A stretch of 64,000 nucleotides of DNA from Septoria linicola. Lineage: Eukaryota > Ascomycota > Dothideomycetes > Mycosphaerellales > Mycosphaerellaceae. How positions within the stretch are numbered: the first letter of the stretch is position 1; each line of letters starts with the position of its first letter. The DNA lies in NCBI GenBank assembly GCA_024114885.1, contig CP099422.1, positions 2,046,001 through 2,110,000 of the forward strand. Reading direction: 5' to 3'. The notes beneath the pieces were generated by a model, which did not search any database, had not been told where the DNA came from, and was given only the letters and a program-made list of their open reading frames with translations. Both the position numbers and the translations under genes were made by a program. Below, one piece after another: positions 10,861-21,916 of this stretch.

Positions 10861-11355
10861 ATGTCTACCACTACTGCCACTGTCGCTCTACCAGCTGGCT
10901 GGCTGCCAGTGGTCAACGCGGGCGTTAATGGCACCATACAGAACATCGTCTGGCAGGGAATGACAGTCCCAGCCTACGGCACCCTGGACTCCACCGACAG
11001 TGTCTTCGAAGTCCACCACATCGCCGCCGACACTGACTTCGAGATCGGAGTTCCAGACGGCGTGATCCTCGGAGACCTCGACAAGATCAAAGGCAATGAA
11101 CTTCTCCAGCTTCTTTCCAAGGAGTCTCAGCCGGCGGTCCACGCAAAGATGGTGGCAGCGCACGGCAACAGCGCTATTGCGGCGAACACCTTGCAGGCTC
11201 GCGTTAGAGCTGCGTTCCAGGGCTTCGAGCACACCGTGGGTGTGTCAGCAGCAGATGCCAAAGCACTCTTTAATGACGCCTGCCGCAAGAACGGCCGTCC
11301 AGCTCCGGGTAGCCAGCGTACACAAATCACCTGGACCAACGAAGGCAGGCACTAG
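10861..11355 (+). CDS. Small protein of unknown family, paralog B of a divergent pair
   Basis: A single-exon frame of 164 residues from ATG 10861 to the stop at 11355. It carries about 60 N-terminal residues, rich in Val, Gly and Thr, that its partner lacks. The shared region is residues 71-145 (GDLDKI, ELLQLL, TVGVSA, CRKNG), aligning without gaps to residues 27-101 of the minus-strand gene at 9681-10070. No signal peptide, membrane helix or known catalytic motif is visible. The low identity suggests an old duplication or fast divergence. Function unknown. Confidence 0.7.
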   Translation: MSTTTATVALPAGWLPVVNAGVNGTIQNIVWQGMTVPAYGTLDSTDSVFEVHHIAADTDFEIGVPDGVILGDLDKIKGNELLQLLSKESQPAVHAKMVAAHGNSAIAANTLQARVRAAFQGFEHTVGVSAADAKALFNDACRKNGRPAPGSQRTQITWTNEGRH

Positions 11356-12964
11356 TCCGTAATGCTCTCTCACTGGTATCTGGAGGTAAGTTCTCGCTAC
11401 TTGTTATCCGCGGCGTGTGTCGGCGCTAACGTCCTCAGCGAGTTAGCATCCACATCTCACCTGCGCTTCAGCATGTTGGCAGACTCCATGCAGCCAATGT
11501 GCTAGCTGCAGCACCAACTACAAGATCTCATTAGACAGAGCTAGGAGCGCGTCTAACCTGAGGTCTAGCATCACAGCATGCTCTCTGCTTGACCACTCAC
11601 GCTGTGCCCATAGAGCGCCAAGCACGGTAGGGCACGGCACAGAGCTTTGCAAGAAACAGAGAGCAGCGGCTTCAACATTCAGGCGATGGACGCTTGCTTG
11701 AAGTCTGCCCAGCGTACCTCCACAGTCCTTTTGGGGCAACATAGACTGATCCGTCGTACTCTGAGGTGGAATGAATTGACGTACCTTTTCACTGTTTCAT
11801 GTATCATATATTATCTCCATGTTTCGTATAAATCGGCGTCAACCAGAGCGGATGGGGCCGAGATGGTAGTGCTGAGGATGCTTGGAGATGTGGCAAGCGG
11901 TGAAGAGGTGAGCGTCCTGCTCTACTTCACAAAGAGGACTAAGCTGACAATTATTGTAGAAGCAACCGCTTATGTCGAACAAAGAAGTTGCCTCTTTCCC
12001 GGGATTTGATGGTTGAACAGCCTTTGCAACATAGAAATGATAGTCGGCGACAAGGACTACCGCTTGTTGCAGCCATGCAGCTAGCAGAGCGAAGCGGCTC
12101 AGCACTCCCAGAGCTTTACCAGTGGAGTAAGCATGTCTAGTCGTTCCCATTCCCGAGACTGGCACATGGCCTTTGGGACGTGCTGAAGAGCACAGCACTG
12201 TATTGCTACACTTGAGGGTCCTGCTCTGCTGTCGCATACTTGTCTCGCTTGAAGTCAACCCCAAATGGAGGCTGAGACAGAGGTGCCAAGTCCATGGCCG
12301 ATGCTCTATATGCCGTAGTCGTCCAAACGACAGCACACTGCCGGCGGGGTGCCTACTGAAAGCATGGTAGCATTTCTCTCGCTCGCCACTTGCTTTCAAC
12401 ACGCACATTCTGGAGCGACGAATCCAGCATATGAAATTCTCCTGGGCTCACATACTGCTACGTGAGTTCTAGCACGAGCATCATGGATGTAATCCTTCCG
12501 CAACCTAAGCGAGCGTACAGCCTCCAGAAGAGGCAACAGCTCTCCTCTCAGATGACAATATCCCAACCTCACGTCTTTCTGTCAACCTCATCCCAGCCAT
12601 GTGTTGCTCTCAGCGCTACCCGGGCTTCCACTTGGATCATGTTGCTCTGTGATCGGTCTCTTGCCCAACATGAGCTTTCGACAGCTCGCAGGACATCCGC
12701 CGGCACTGTACTTTCGAGATGACATACAGTGCTCCCACATTCCATAGTCGGCTGAAGGCTCGAACAGTATTACAGAGGGAGAAGAATGGTAGACTGCGGG
12801 ATCGAAGTCGATGGCAGCATGTTAACGCAGGTGCGAGTAGTGCAGAGGATGTTCGTAAGAGCAGAGGTCAACTTATGATCCGTGCTTTTGCTCGGCACAT
12901 CGGCAGGCTTCACTGCACACCCTATCTCTATCACTACAATCTCCAACATCCACAGTCGCCTATC

Positions 12965-13210
12965 ATGACCATCGAGCCCAGTGGAGGAGGTTCGCCTGGT
13001 AGTCGTCGTGTACAGATTGCGCAAGTACAATAGTTCCACCCTGACAAGATATTGAAACGTTCGTACACCGAGAGATACGACCACTCGCTCCGACAATGCG
13101 AAGGTGCTCAAGTGCTACGAGCACGCAATCAAGAAGGCCCGCGACATTTGAAAAGTTCGCACAGTGCAGTGTCTTCCCATGAGACAAGCCCAGCATTCAT
13201 CGGCCTATGA
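12965..13210 (+). CDS. Possible two-exon small protein (weak)
   Basis: ATG 12965 opens 20 codons to 13024. These are followed by GTACAATAG, the same nine bases that begin intron 1 of the Zn2Cys6 gene at 6147, a CTGAC branch-like motif, and an AG at 13071-13072. Splicing there gives 45 more codons to a TGA at 13208, a basic, Ser/His-rich 65-residue peptide without a recognisable domain. The acceptor is a weak GAG. It could equally be chance; RNA evidence would be decisive. Confidence 0.2.
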
Positions 13211-13282
13211 GTTGCTCCCAGCATTAGCTAAGCTTTGTGCTTTGTAGCGATCCTTATCGCCATTGCGGAAGACAAGCACGCC

Positions 13283-13500
13283 ATGCTAGTTCTTGCATTG
13301 CTTGTTGGGACTGTTAGTGCTGCTTGAGCTGCGCAACGGCTCCTGAAACTACTCAGACTGGCACTTTGGCCGAGAGGCAGACCTTGTCACTGCATGGCAC
13401 ATGCAACCTGGGCTTGCTTCGCCAAACATCCTCGCTGCGCACGGGTCTTGAAGCAGGCTTCATCAATTCTCCGTAGCCCATGTCTCATGAGTGTGGCCCT
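13283..13500 (+). pseudogene. Possible remnant of a small secreted protein
   Basis: ATG 13283 encodes MLVLALLVGTVSAA, a convincing signal-peptide core, then immediately a TGA. A different frame then reads APETTQTGTLAERQ followed by a short Cys-containing peptide ending near 13480, with a propeptide-like AERQ reminiscent of the EERQ in the defensin-like gene at 9031. This suggests a frameshifted small secreted protein, but the homology is too weak to name a family. Confidence 0.25.
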
Positions 13501-13765
13501 TGTCAAGCGAGGATGGATATGGCGTTGACCACCTAGCGTCAATCGGCAGCATACTCACCACTTTGGATATGTGTCGATGCCTGCAGATGAGGACTAATGA
13601 TGACCCATTTCTGGAACAGCTGGCCCACGATGGGGACCATAAGACTGGACCATAAGGTAATGATTCGCATCAGGCTAGATTGGCCAATTTACGAACGTCT
13701 CATAAGTCGAAGTTGTGCTACCTCCTCGTCACTCTGCAACATTAGCTACCGCTACCGGTCTCACA

Positions 13766-15814
13766 ATGTGTACGTCTATATTGCAACCTCCAGCGAAACG
13801 TACTGATTAAACTCCAGCTACAGATGAGACGGAGAAAGGAGACAGTGCTACCAACAATACGAGTCGAGAAGCTACCGTAGACCATTTCCAATCGAATGTT
13901 ACGACTTCGGAGCACAGAACCTTGGTCAAAGACTCTTTCCTCGGCAAGGCAGCTACAGCAGACATTAAACCTATCAGTGAGCGTTCAACGTCAATTTCAG
14001 ACAACGAAGAGTACCCCACTCCCACCAGAGAGGAATCAAAGAACCTACGTAAAGTGGCCGACTCGATCCCCGTCACTGCTTGGCTGCTCTGTGTCGTGGA
14101 GCTAGCAGAGCGTGCAAGCTACTATGGTGTCAACACAGTGTTCAGCAACTTCATGCAGTTTCCGCTGCCCAAGGGAGGTAATGGCGCTGGAGCCGTGGGA
14201 AGTCCCAACCAGACAGCTGGCGCACTGGGTAAGGGACTGCAGTTCTCTAACGCCTTCGTCCTACTGTTCTCCTTCCTGGCCTACATCATCCCTATATATG
14301 GTGGCTACCTCGCAGATACCAAGCTAGGACGCTTCAAGACAATCCTGATAGGTAAGTGTCGTATGCAATGACTGACAACAACATACTGATCTACCTAGGT
14401 GTGCTCATTTGTGGTGTGTCGCATGTTATCATGATCGTTGGCGCTATCCCCAAGATCCTGCAAGAAGGCAACGGAACAGCGCCCTTCCTGATCTCACTGT
14501 TCTTGCTGGCCATCGGAGCTGGATTGTTCAAGCCGAACATTGCACCCACAGTTCTTGACCAGTACCGCCACCAAAAGCAGTACATCCGCACGCTTCCATC
14601 GGGCGAAAGAGTCGTTGTCGACCCAGAAGTTACCGTGCAGAGATTGATGCTCATCTTCTACGGCTTCATCAACATTGGCGCTTTCTTCGCGATCGCCACA
14701 AGCTATTCTGAGAAGTATGTCGGCTTCTGGCTGGCCTACCTTCTGCCTGGAATCGTGTATTTTCTGCTACCAGCTCTCCTCTGGTATCTCTACCCGCGCC
14801 TCACAAAGTATCCTCCGGATGGCAGCGCCCTCGCCAAGGTCTGGAAAATTGTGACTGTGTCGATGAAGCAGACGAAAGGCCAATTCTGGAAACACGAGTC
14901 CTTCTGGCAGGCTGCGCGACCAAGCGTGCTCGCTGCCAGTGGTGTTACGTCCTTCAACGGCAGCCCGATCTCCTGGAGTGACAAGGATGTTGATGATGTT
15001 CGCCGCACTATGCTTGCTTGTGCCATCTTCCTTTACTTTCCGATCTACAATTTAAACGATGGCGGCATAGGGTCCGTCTCAACATCGATGGGCTCCACCT
15101 TGACGACCAATGGCGCACCCAACGATCTCCTCGTGAGTTCATTGATCTTCGAGAGGAACCACGAACTGACCTTCTCACCAGAACAACTTCAATCCTCTGA
15201 CGATCATCGTCGTGGTACCCATCCTGTCCTACGTGGTCTACCCAACTCTTCGACACTTCAACATCCCATTCGGCCGCATCACTCGGATCACATTCGGCTT
15301 CGCGATTGCCACCATCTCCGGTATGATCGGGGCTGTGATCCAATACCGCATCTACAAGACCTCTCCTTGCGGCTACGCAGCCACGGGCTGCGAGAACGTG
15401 AGCCCAATTAGCGTTTGGGTCCAAGTACCGATCTACTCCCTAGGCGCATTATCTGAGTGTTTCTGTAACGTTACAGCTTACGAGCTCGCGTATGCGAGAT
15501 CGCCGCCGGGAATGAAGGCGCTTGTGATGTCGATCTTCTTAGCCATGACTGCGCTCTCGAAAGCACTTGGAGAGATAATCAGTCCTGCCATCAAGGATCC
15601 TTACCTTGTCTGGATCTGGGCTGGGCCGGCTATTGCTCTGGCCGTACAGACTGTCATCTTCTGGATACGTTACAGGAAGTTCAACGACGATGATTTCATG
15701 ACCAGCGAGGACGCCGATCTCAACGATGAAGCCACCGAGAAGAGGACAAGCGAGGAGGCTTTTCAGGTGACGAACGAGAAGCTGGCGACAGGTGCGGAAG
15801 CGCCGAGAATATAA
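13766..15814 (+). CDS. PTR2: Proton-coupled oligopeptide transporter (POT/PTR family)
   Basis: Plasma-membrane di/tripeptide:proton symporter of about 634 residues. Exons are 13766-13769, 13818-14351, 14399-15132 and 15182-15814; introns are 48, 47 and 49 bp. The first coding exon is only ATGT, completed by CT after the intron to give MSTDETEKGD; the frame has a stop just upstream at 13808, so this splice is needed to supply a Met. Family hallmarks are ELAERASYYGV in the first helix region, GGYLADTKLGRFKTI, and FYGFINIGAFFAI, the PTR2 signature segment. About 12 hydrophobic helices are seen, ending in an acidic cytoplasmic tail. No disruption is seen, unlike the sugar transporter downstream. 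Confidence 0.93.
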
Positions 15815-16627
15815 TGTGCTGCGACATGATTTGATTCTCGTGTATCGTCATGAGGATTTCTTGTAGCCAAGACAGCGTCGGACGTGGAAGTTTCTTGAAG
15901 ATCGGGATCGCGAGCATTCCACGATAGCTAGCTCAGAAGCATTCTGCCACTGTATGAGACCTGCCCAGGGACATCAGAGGTGCCCAGTTCAGCCAAATTG
16001 ACTGATCATCTCGAGATCAACAAGCACTCACAGATGATGCTGAGGACTCCTGTGCAGCCGTTGTGATCCTGCACCAGATCTGCGACAATGGAGTACCAAT
16101 CGTTCATTGCGAGGGATGTCAGCTCGCTGCACTGACAGTTGGGTGTCCCCGAAATCATATTCTGGCCCGCAATCCATCTGAGACGTCTTCCCCATCTGAC
16201 GCATGAGGCTGTCAGCATTACAATTGTTCGCTTCGTGGTGCTACCGATCTGCCCTCGGCATATCACAACTTAGGTTTAGACTTGTATGACAAGCTTAACT
16301 TTGTATCTGGCAAAAGAATTGGCTCCGGCAAAAGCACGCGGATGCGGCGAACGGTTATGTGGAGCCCTACTGTACACTTCCTCGTTCTTGTGTACAAGTT
16401 TTGACGGCGACCGGTCGTCCAAACGAGCACATCACAGTTCGCGTGAGTTGGATGATGGAGATCTTCGGCATATGTAGTCTCGTGCGGAGCTCTCTAAAGC
16501 TGTTGATTGCAACATAAGTACCAGATTTCGCAGCGCCAGCGACTGCCGTTCTTCTCTGTCAGAAGCCCAGTCGAAGTGATACGTACCTCCTGTTCTCCAT
16601 CTGTCGCTCGGATTCCCATCGCTCGCC
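15815..16627. other. Intergenic, no gene seen
   Basis: An 813-bp gap between the peptide transporter and the secreted-protein gene. Short minus-strand frames (16006-16266, for instance) show no domain. The right end should hold the secreted-protein promoter. Confidence 0.5.
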
Positions 16628-17199
16628 ATGCACTTTCAACCGACCGCACTGCTGCTTTCCATTGCAGCCACAGTGCTCGCGACGCCAATCGACATCCCGC
16701 TCATCGGAGGCAGCCCCATGAGGACGCCATGAACAGAAGCCCAGCAGATCGAGGGAGTGAAGCAAGAGATTCGGACCATCATTTCGCATGACCCTGCGGA
16801 TGCTGCCAAGATTCCGCTGGCACCTCTGGCCAGCCGAACGTTCATTGTGCTACCAGATCAGCTCCAAACATTCTTTGCTGTGCCGCTTCCAGTCAATGTT
16901 GGCGTTACAGCGGATACCGTGCGTGCTGAGCTGGTGGCATTGGGTACAGCCCTCGATGCGGGTGTGCCAGGAGGACCAGACAATGGCGCCAACTACACAA
17001 TAAATCCCAACAGCACGGTGACTGTCGACTTCATCCAAGTAAGCTCTGATACTGACAACAAACTGCTTGGAAGCTAACAAGTCCATAGACCGATCGCCTA
17101 GCCCTTCCGCGAGTCGCAGTGAGGGAAATACATTCTATTGACAAGAGTACCTGTCAAATTACCAAGATCTTGGGATATGTTCGTGGCTCGCTTGTATAG
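16628..17199 (+). pseudogene. Secreted protein gene with an in-frame TGA after the signal peptide
   Basis: ATG 16628 encodes MHFQPTALLLSIAATVLA, a clear signal peptide, then TPIDIPLIGG. Codon 35 (16730-16732) is TGA. The same frame continues open for about 100 codons, through IPLAPLASRTFIVLPDQL and a predicted N-glycosylation segment (NYTINPNSTVTV), to a canonical 50-bp intron (17039-17088, GTAAGC donor, GCTAACA branch, CATAG acceptor). A final exon 17089-17199 adds 36 codons. The preserved signal peptide, frame and intron say this was recently a gene for a secreted protein of about 173 residues. No donor site lies where an intron could remove the TGA cleanly. It may be a pseudogene, a readthrough gene or a base-call error. 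Family unknown. Confidence 0.65.
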
Positions 17200-17640
17200 T
17201 CGTAAGGAAGTGGTGCGCAATGACACTATCTGGTCAGCAGCTATGCACGAAGTAGCAATGCAATGCGTCCGCCGTGTACACTAGACTGCTTCAGAGTGAG
17301 AGGTTCAAAGCATCGTGAACAGTGCCTGAGAATGTGACACACGAGGTATGCTCCCTTGTGCCGCGACGCAGGACAATATGCATCAATGCAGAAGCATCGG
17401 AGACATGGCCGTTGGAGGCACATACAAAGTGAAAGCTGAGCTGAGCTGGACAGTGACCGCGCTCGACTGGCAATCTTGGCACCCATTCACCTAGTTAGCA
17501 CGAACATGAGCTAGCGTGAACTTCATTTACACGTGACACAATCGGAAAGCACAGGTTCCCACCTGCAGTCGGTGTTCTGCACCAACAACGATGTAGGGCG
17601 ATGATAATGACCTTCTGGTGGCCCGAATGCCCGTCAAGCC
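17200..17640. other. Intergenic, NPR2 promoter region
   Basis: This 441-bp region lies upstream of NPR2. Only short minus-strand frames without domains are present. No RNA gene or repeat was seen. Confidence 0.5.
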
Positions 17641-19145
17641 ATGCTGAAAGCCATCTTCTACGCACGATTCCATCCCGAGAGAGGACCATCTGTGATTCAC
17701 CAGTATCCCAATAACTCCATCAAGGCCTCCGATGGTGAGGCAGCTCTCGTGTCCTGGAGTGAGATCTCATCGTACATCATCGCTCCATATGACCTGTGCA
17801 ACCAGCCACTTTCGATATGCAACAACGGCCATCGCATTCTCGGCTATCCCATAAGCCTCGAGCATGAGGAGTACGACAGGAATAGGTTCACTTTCAACGT
17901 GTGTCTAGTGCTGGCCGAGCAGGAGGACGCGAAGCCTTTTGAGCAGATTTTGAGGAAGATTGTCAGGTTTTGCATAGAATTGGAGTGGAATGGATGTATA
18001 CTGCAGACTGAGGAGGATCTGCCCGGCCTGAAACTTGCTGGCGAGGTAGGATACCCAGGACAGACGGGCAGAGTGTACATGCTGCTGGAGCGTATCTTGG
18101 AAGACTTGAATGCATACGGCGAGGCATGTATTCGAGTAGATGACGTGCACGGTCAGGACGGTGTGCATGTGCTCAATCTACGGTTAGAGCTGGAGAAAGA
18201 GTTTGGCAAGAAGACACCAGATCGAGTCAGAAGTTGGGATGTGCCACTGCTGGTCAGATCTATTCCCAGCCAAAGCGAGTGGACGTGGGACCTCACGCTG
18301 CAGAGAATACATGAATACATCGATGGCATTAGGCACGTGCGCAAAATTGCAGAATTGGCAGACGTCGAGCTCAAGCTGGTCAGAGGCGCCATCAAAGAAT
18401 TAATTTTCATGGCCGGGCAGTTCTGCTAGATATCTTCCATTTCCAGGCCATCTATACTTGCACTGAGGAAGTAACCTTTTTCTTCCAAGATGTGGACTTG
18501 CAGGACGAGTGCCGGCGGTACGTTGCCATTCCAGCCGAAGCAAACAGTCCTCAGCATGAAGAAAGAAAAGCCGAGCCCAGGGACGACGACAAGAACGATG
18601 TGCCATCCCGCGAGCACATCCTTCAATTGTACACAGACCTGCATCCTGGCCTTCAGCTCCAAGAGTTCTGTCTCACCCACAAAGCCGAGCTGACCAACAT
18701 TGACATCCGTCGTCTCATCACCTTTGGCATACTCAAAGGTATTCTGCGCCGTGTTCACAAGTACGCGCTCGCGCTCGAACGTCGTCCAATTTCTCCAGTC
18801 TCCACGCGTTCAGGTGTTCGCTCCGGCACAAACAAGAGTGCACGCTCTGGCGGTCTTGCCCGCTCGGAGGACGAAGCTGTGCGCGATTTTGAGCGTGCCT
18901 GGAGAAAATCCGCTCTCACTTCTGGTTGGGCTACACCTCCTTCTGGACCACATCCGAGCTCTTTGAGCAGAAGTCATAGGAGTGCGGATCAAGTCAGGAC
19001 GGAGGAGGACGAGAGATTGAGGGAGTACCTTGATGGCAATCATTGCATGGACCAGATCTGTGTTGAGATGAAGATGAGCGAGAAGAAGGTGCTGGAAAGG
19101 TTGAGGAGTGGGAAGCTGGGAGAAGTGATTCTGTTCAACAAGTGA
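17641..19145 (+). CDS. NPR2: Nitrogen permease regulator 2 (SEACIT/GATOR1 subunit), with one frameshift
   Basis: Npr2 works with Npr3 and Iml1 at the vacuole to restrain TORC1 when nitrogen is scarce. The N-terminus MLKAIFYARFHPERGPSVIHQYP is the highly conserved Npr2 longin-like start (first residues shown here are diagnostic). Conserved segments follow: CNNGHRILGYPISLEH and FTFNVCLVL. The first frame ends at a TAG at 18427 (KELIFMAGQFC), but the next conserved block, LLDIFHFQAIYT, begins in another frame at 18423 and stays open to 19145. The family has no gap here and no intron with correct phase can be built, so a single base appears to be missing around 18420-18423 (CC read as C would restore it). 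The C-terminal helix-turn-helix region (MDQICVEMKMSEKKVLERL) is intact. Confidence 0.85.
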
Positions 19146-19994
19146 ATCCTCCCCCTGACCCTCTGGGCTTCCCTAGAATACTCGGCAAAGTCGCACTTTT
19201 ACCTGACCATCAAATACCGGCCGCTAGCACAAAGAAGATCATCGCTTAATCAGAGATGAGCGCCTAAGGACCAACGTTGGGGGACCACTTGAATGCACAG
19301 CGATTCCATGATATCACTACAGCCCAATATCCCGTCGTTCTGGTATGCGCGGAAAGTTGCGCGTATGGTCTGTCCTTGCTCGATCATTCTAGGAGAACGC
19401 CGCAGTATGACAGTGCACCCGACAGCAGAATGTACAGCTGGATCCGGTGCTCGCCTCAGGTTTTTGGAGGAGAATGCCAGATGTGGCCCGGCCTTCGATG
19501 GACGTCGTGGAAGGGGACATTGGAAAAAGCAGAATCACTGTCTCTCGGAAAGCTTGTCCACACCTGCCAGAAAGGCAGCGCTCGCCGAAAGTCTCTCACT
19601 ATTGCACTCACGTGACTCAATCCGACCCCGCCCAATGCAGCTTTCGCTCTACAACCGTCCTATGCCGTATACTCCGCTCTGTGCGACCGTGCCCGTCACA
19701 GGGCCACGAACCTTACCGTGCGTGTTCTCAAGGGCCTAGAATGTTGGTGACAGTGCTGGGAACGTGGGCAACTCGCCCCAGACGTGCCCATGTAGGTCCC
19801 ATACTTTTGTGGCGCTGACAGCCATTGATCGTTGTAGCCGTGTAGCTATGTAGACCAGGCTATCGTGCCCTTGAACAACGTCTATATAGCCTGCCTGCTG
19901 GACTCCCTGTCGACCAACAAGCTCACTGCCAATTCTCATCGGCGTGAATCACTCTTAGCCTGACATTGGCAACCTTCTTATCCTCTTCTCCAAG
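19146..19994. other. Intergenic, no gene seen
   Basis: An 849-bp gap with several overlapping short plus-strand frames, none carrying a domain or signal peptide. It probably holds NPR2 3' signals and the promoter of the decayed transporter. Confidence 0.5.
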
Positions 19995-21759
19995 ATGGAC
20001 TCTTCCAACCACGAGACTCTTGAAGCCAGAGTCGTCGACAAAGCCACTCATGCCGAACACAATGAGGGACGCCGACTCTCTGTCGCGTCGATCAAGAAAA
20101 GCTTCGACAACACGAACATCTCAATGGTCCTGCCAGACAAGACACACCTGGAGGTCTCAGTCGATGAGCTGAGCGGGAAGTCTATCGACGACATCACTCT
20201 TGGCTGGTTCGTCTGGCTCGTCGCCGCCACGGCATCCATTGCAGGCTCTCTTTTCGGATACGATACTGGCATCATCTCTGCCGTGCTCGTCTATCTTGGC
20301 ACTGACCTCGACGGTCGTGTTACCTCTTCAGGCGAGAAGGAGTTGATCACTTTGCTGTGCTCAGGCGAAGCATTCATCGGCGCCATCATTGCTGGTCTGA
20401 CCGCCGACAAATTTGGCCGGAAAATCGCAATCTATGTCGGGTGTCTCTTGTTCACGGCCGGCGCCATCATTCAAGGCGCTGCGTACTCAATTGCTCAGAT
20501 GTCTGTTGTCAGACTTGTCGTTGGTTTTGGTGTCGGTAGTGCCGCCATGGTGAGTATTAGGCTTGTCTCGAGTTTCCTCAGCGTTGTTTCATTGCTGACT
20601 ATAACGATCAGGTCGTCCCATTGTACATTGCCGAGATTGCACCCACCAAAGTTCGTGGTCGCTTCATCGGTCTCAATAATATGTCGATCACTGGCGGACA
20701 AGTCATCTCGTACGGCGTCGGAGCAGCCTTTGCACACGTTCCTAATGGCTGGCGGTACATGGTCGGACTGGGTGCTGTGCCGGCTCTCGTTCTCGCCGCT
20801 CTTCTGCCTTTTTGCCCCGAATCACCACGTCAACTCGTATACCACGGCAGAATCCAAGAAGCTGAGGTGGTCATCGCCAAAATCTACCAGGGCGCAACAC
20901 AAGAGCAAGTACGAAACAAGGTTGCTCTGATCGCCGCAGCATGCGAAGAAGCAAAGGAGCTCAATGAGAACCAGTCTAGATGGAGCAAGATCAAGCAGTT
21001 GCACACTGTGCCCAGCAATCTTCGAGCATTGATCTGCGCATGTGGACTGATGGTTATCTCGTAAATGTCTGGTTTCAATACCCTGATGTACTACTCGAGC
21101 ACTCTCTTCGATCTTGTGGGCTTCTCCAACCCTGTCGCTGTCGGACTCGTCGTCGCTGGAACCAACTTCGCCATGACCTGGATCAACATGATGCTTGTGG
21201 ATCCCGTCGGACGTCGCAGAATCCTGGTCACTACTGTATGGGGCATGTCCGCTGGCTTGCTTGCTGTCGCTGTGGCTTTCTCATTCATCCCTGTCAACAC
21301 TGCGACCCTGGAGCTGGAAGTCGACGGCGTTTCTGCTCCAGCGATTGTGGTTCTTGTCTTCATCATCTGGTTTGTGGTCTTCTACGGCGTCTCTGTTGGC
21401 AACACAGCATGGATGAGCACCGATTTCTTCCCTATGGAGGTTCGCGCGCTATGGGTACCATGTGGATGACATGCTCTTGCTGGGGATCCAACATAATGGT
21501 CAGCTCGACGTTCTTGTCAATGATGAAGGGCATGACTCCGAGTGGAGCTTTTGGCTTCTATGCTGCCATCTGTGGTATCGGCTGAATCCTGATTATCTTC
21601 TTCTACCCAGAAGTGTCGGGACTCACGCTGGAAGAGATCAACGAGGTCTTCAAGCATGGATTTGGCGTTAGATACGCTCGCCAATTGAGGAAGGATCGCA
21701 GGGAGGAGGTCCAGGAGAGGCCCCGGACTCAAGAGAAGAGGGTCGCGCTGGGGCACTAA
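19995..21759 (+). pseudogene. MFS myo-inositol/sugar transporter, inactivated by three lesions
   Basis: Relic of a 12-helix sugar-porter most like fungal myo-inositol transporters. Exon 1 19995-20549 carries SLFGYDTGIISAVLVYLG and GLTADKFGRK; a normal 62-bp intron (20550-20611) follows; exon 2 resumes with VVPLYIAEIAPTKVRGR. Three defects follow. First, TAA at 21062-21064 sits where the family has Gln (LMVIS-stop-MSGFNTLMYYSS), a CAA-to-TAA transition. Second, a 2-base CT surplus at about 21449-21450 (or one lost base) breaks EVRA/MGTMWMTCSCWGSN. Third, TGA at 21583-21585 replaces Trp (ICGIG-stop-ILIIFFYPE). The frame then runs intact to 21759, including the PEVSGLTLEEINEVF signature. Three independent lesions make decay the best explanation. 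Confidence 0.88.
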
Positions 21760-21916
21760 GTTAAGTTGAAGGATAACACGGCACCAAATCAGGGAACAGC
21801 TATGAACGATTTGACGTTGTTACGACTATATATGGCAATGTACAGAATAGGCCAGATCAGAATTGACAGCCATTTTCACACGAAGCTCTCAAAGCCATTC
21901 TGACACGCATACTTCA

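Larger units (their letters stand above)
11356..13765. other. Gene-poor 2.4-kb stretch
   Basis: No confident gene was found. A 189-codon minus-strand frame (11839-12408) shows no domain and biased composition. Two weak candidates near the right end are listed separately: a possible two-exon small gene at 12965-13210 and a signal-peptide-like remnant at 13283. The right end contains the peptide-transporter promoter. Confidence 0.5.

Noticed and set aside
11839..12408. 189-codon minus-strand frame in the gene-poor stretch
   Set aside because: No domain, signal peptide, intron structure or regular composition; likely a chance frame.
12965..13210. Third copy of the small paralog family (AKVLKCYEHAIKKAR-like text near 13100)
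   Set aside because: The resemblance is limited to a few residues, and a competing frame is equally open.
21062..21100. 39-bp GT-AG intron that would remove the TAA in the transporter
   Set aside because: Too short for this genome's introns and it would delete the conserved MSGFNTLMYYSS segment.
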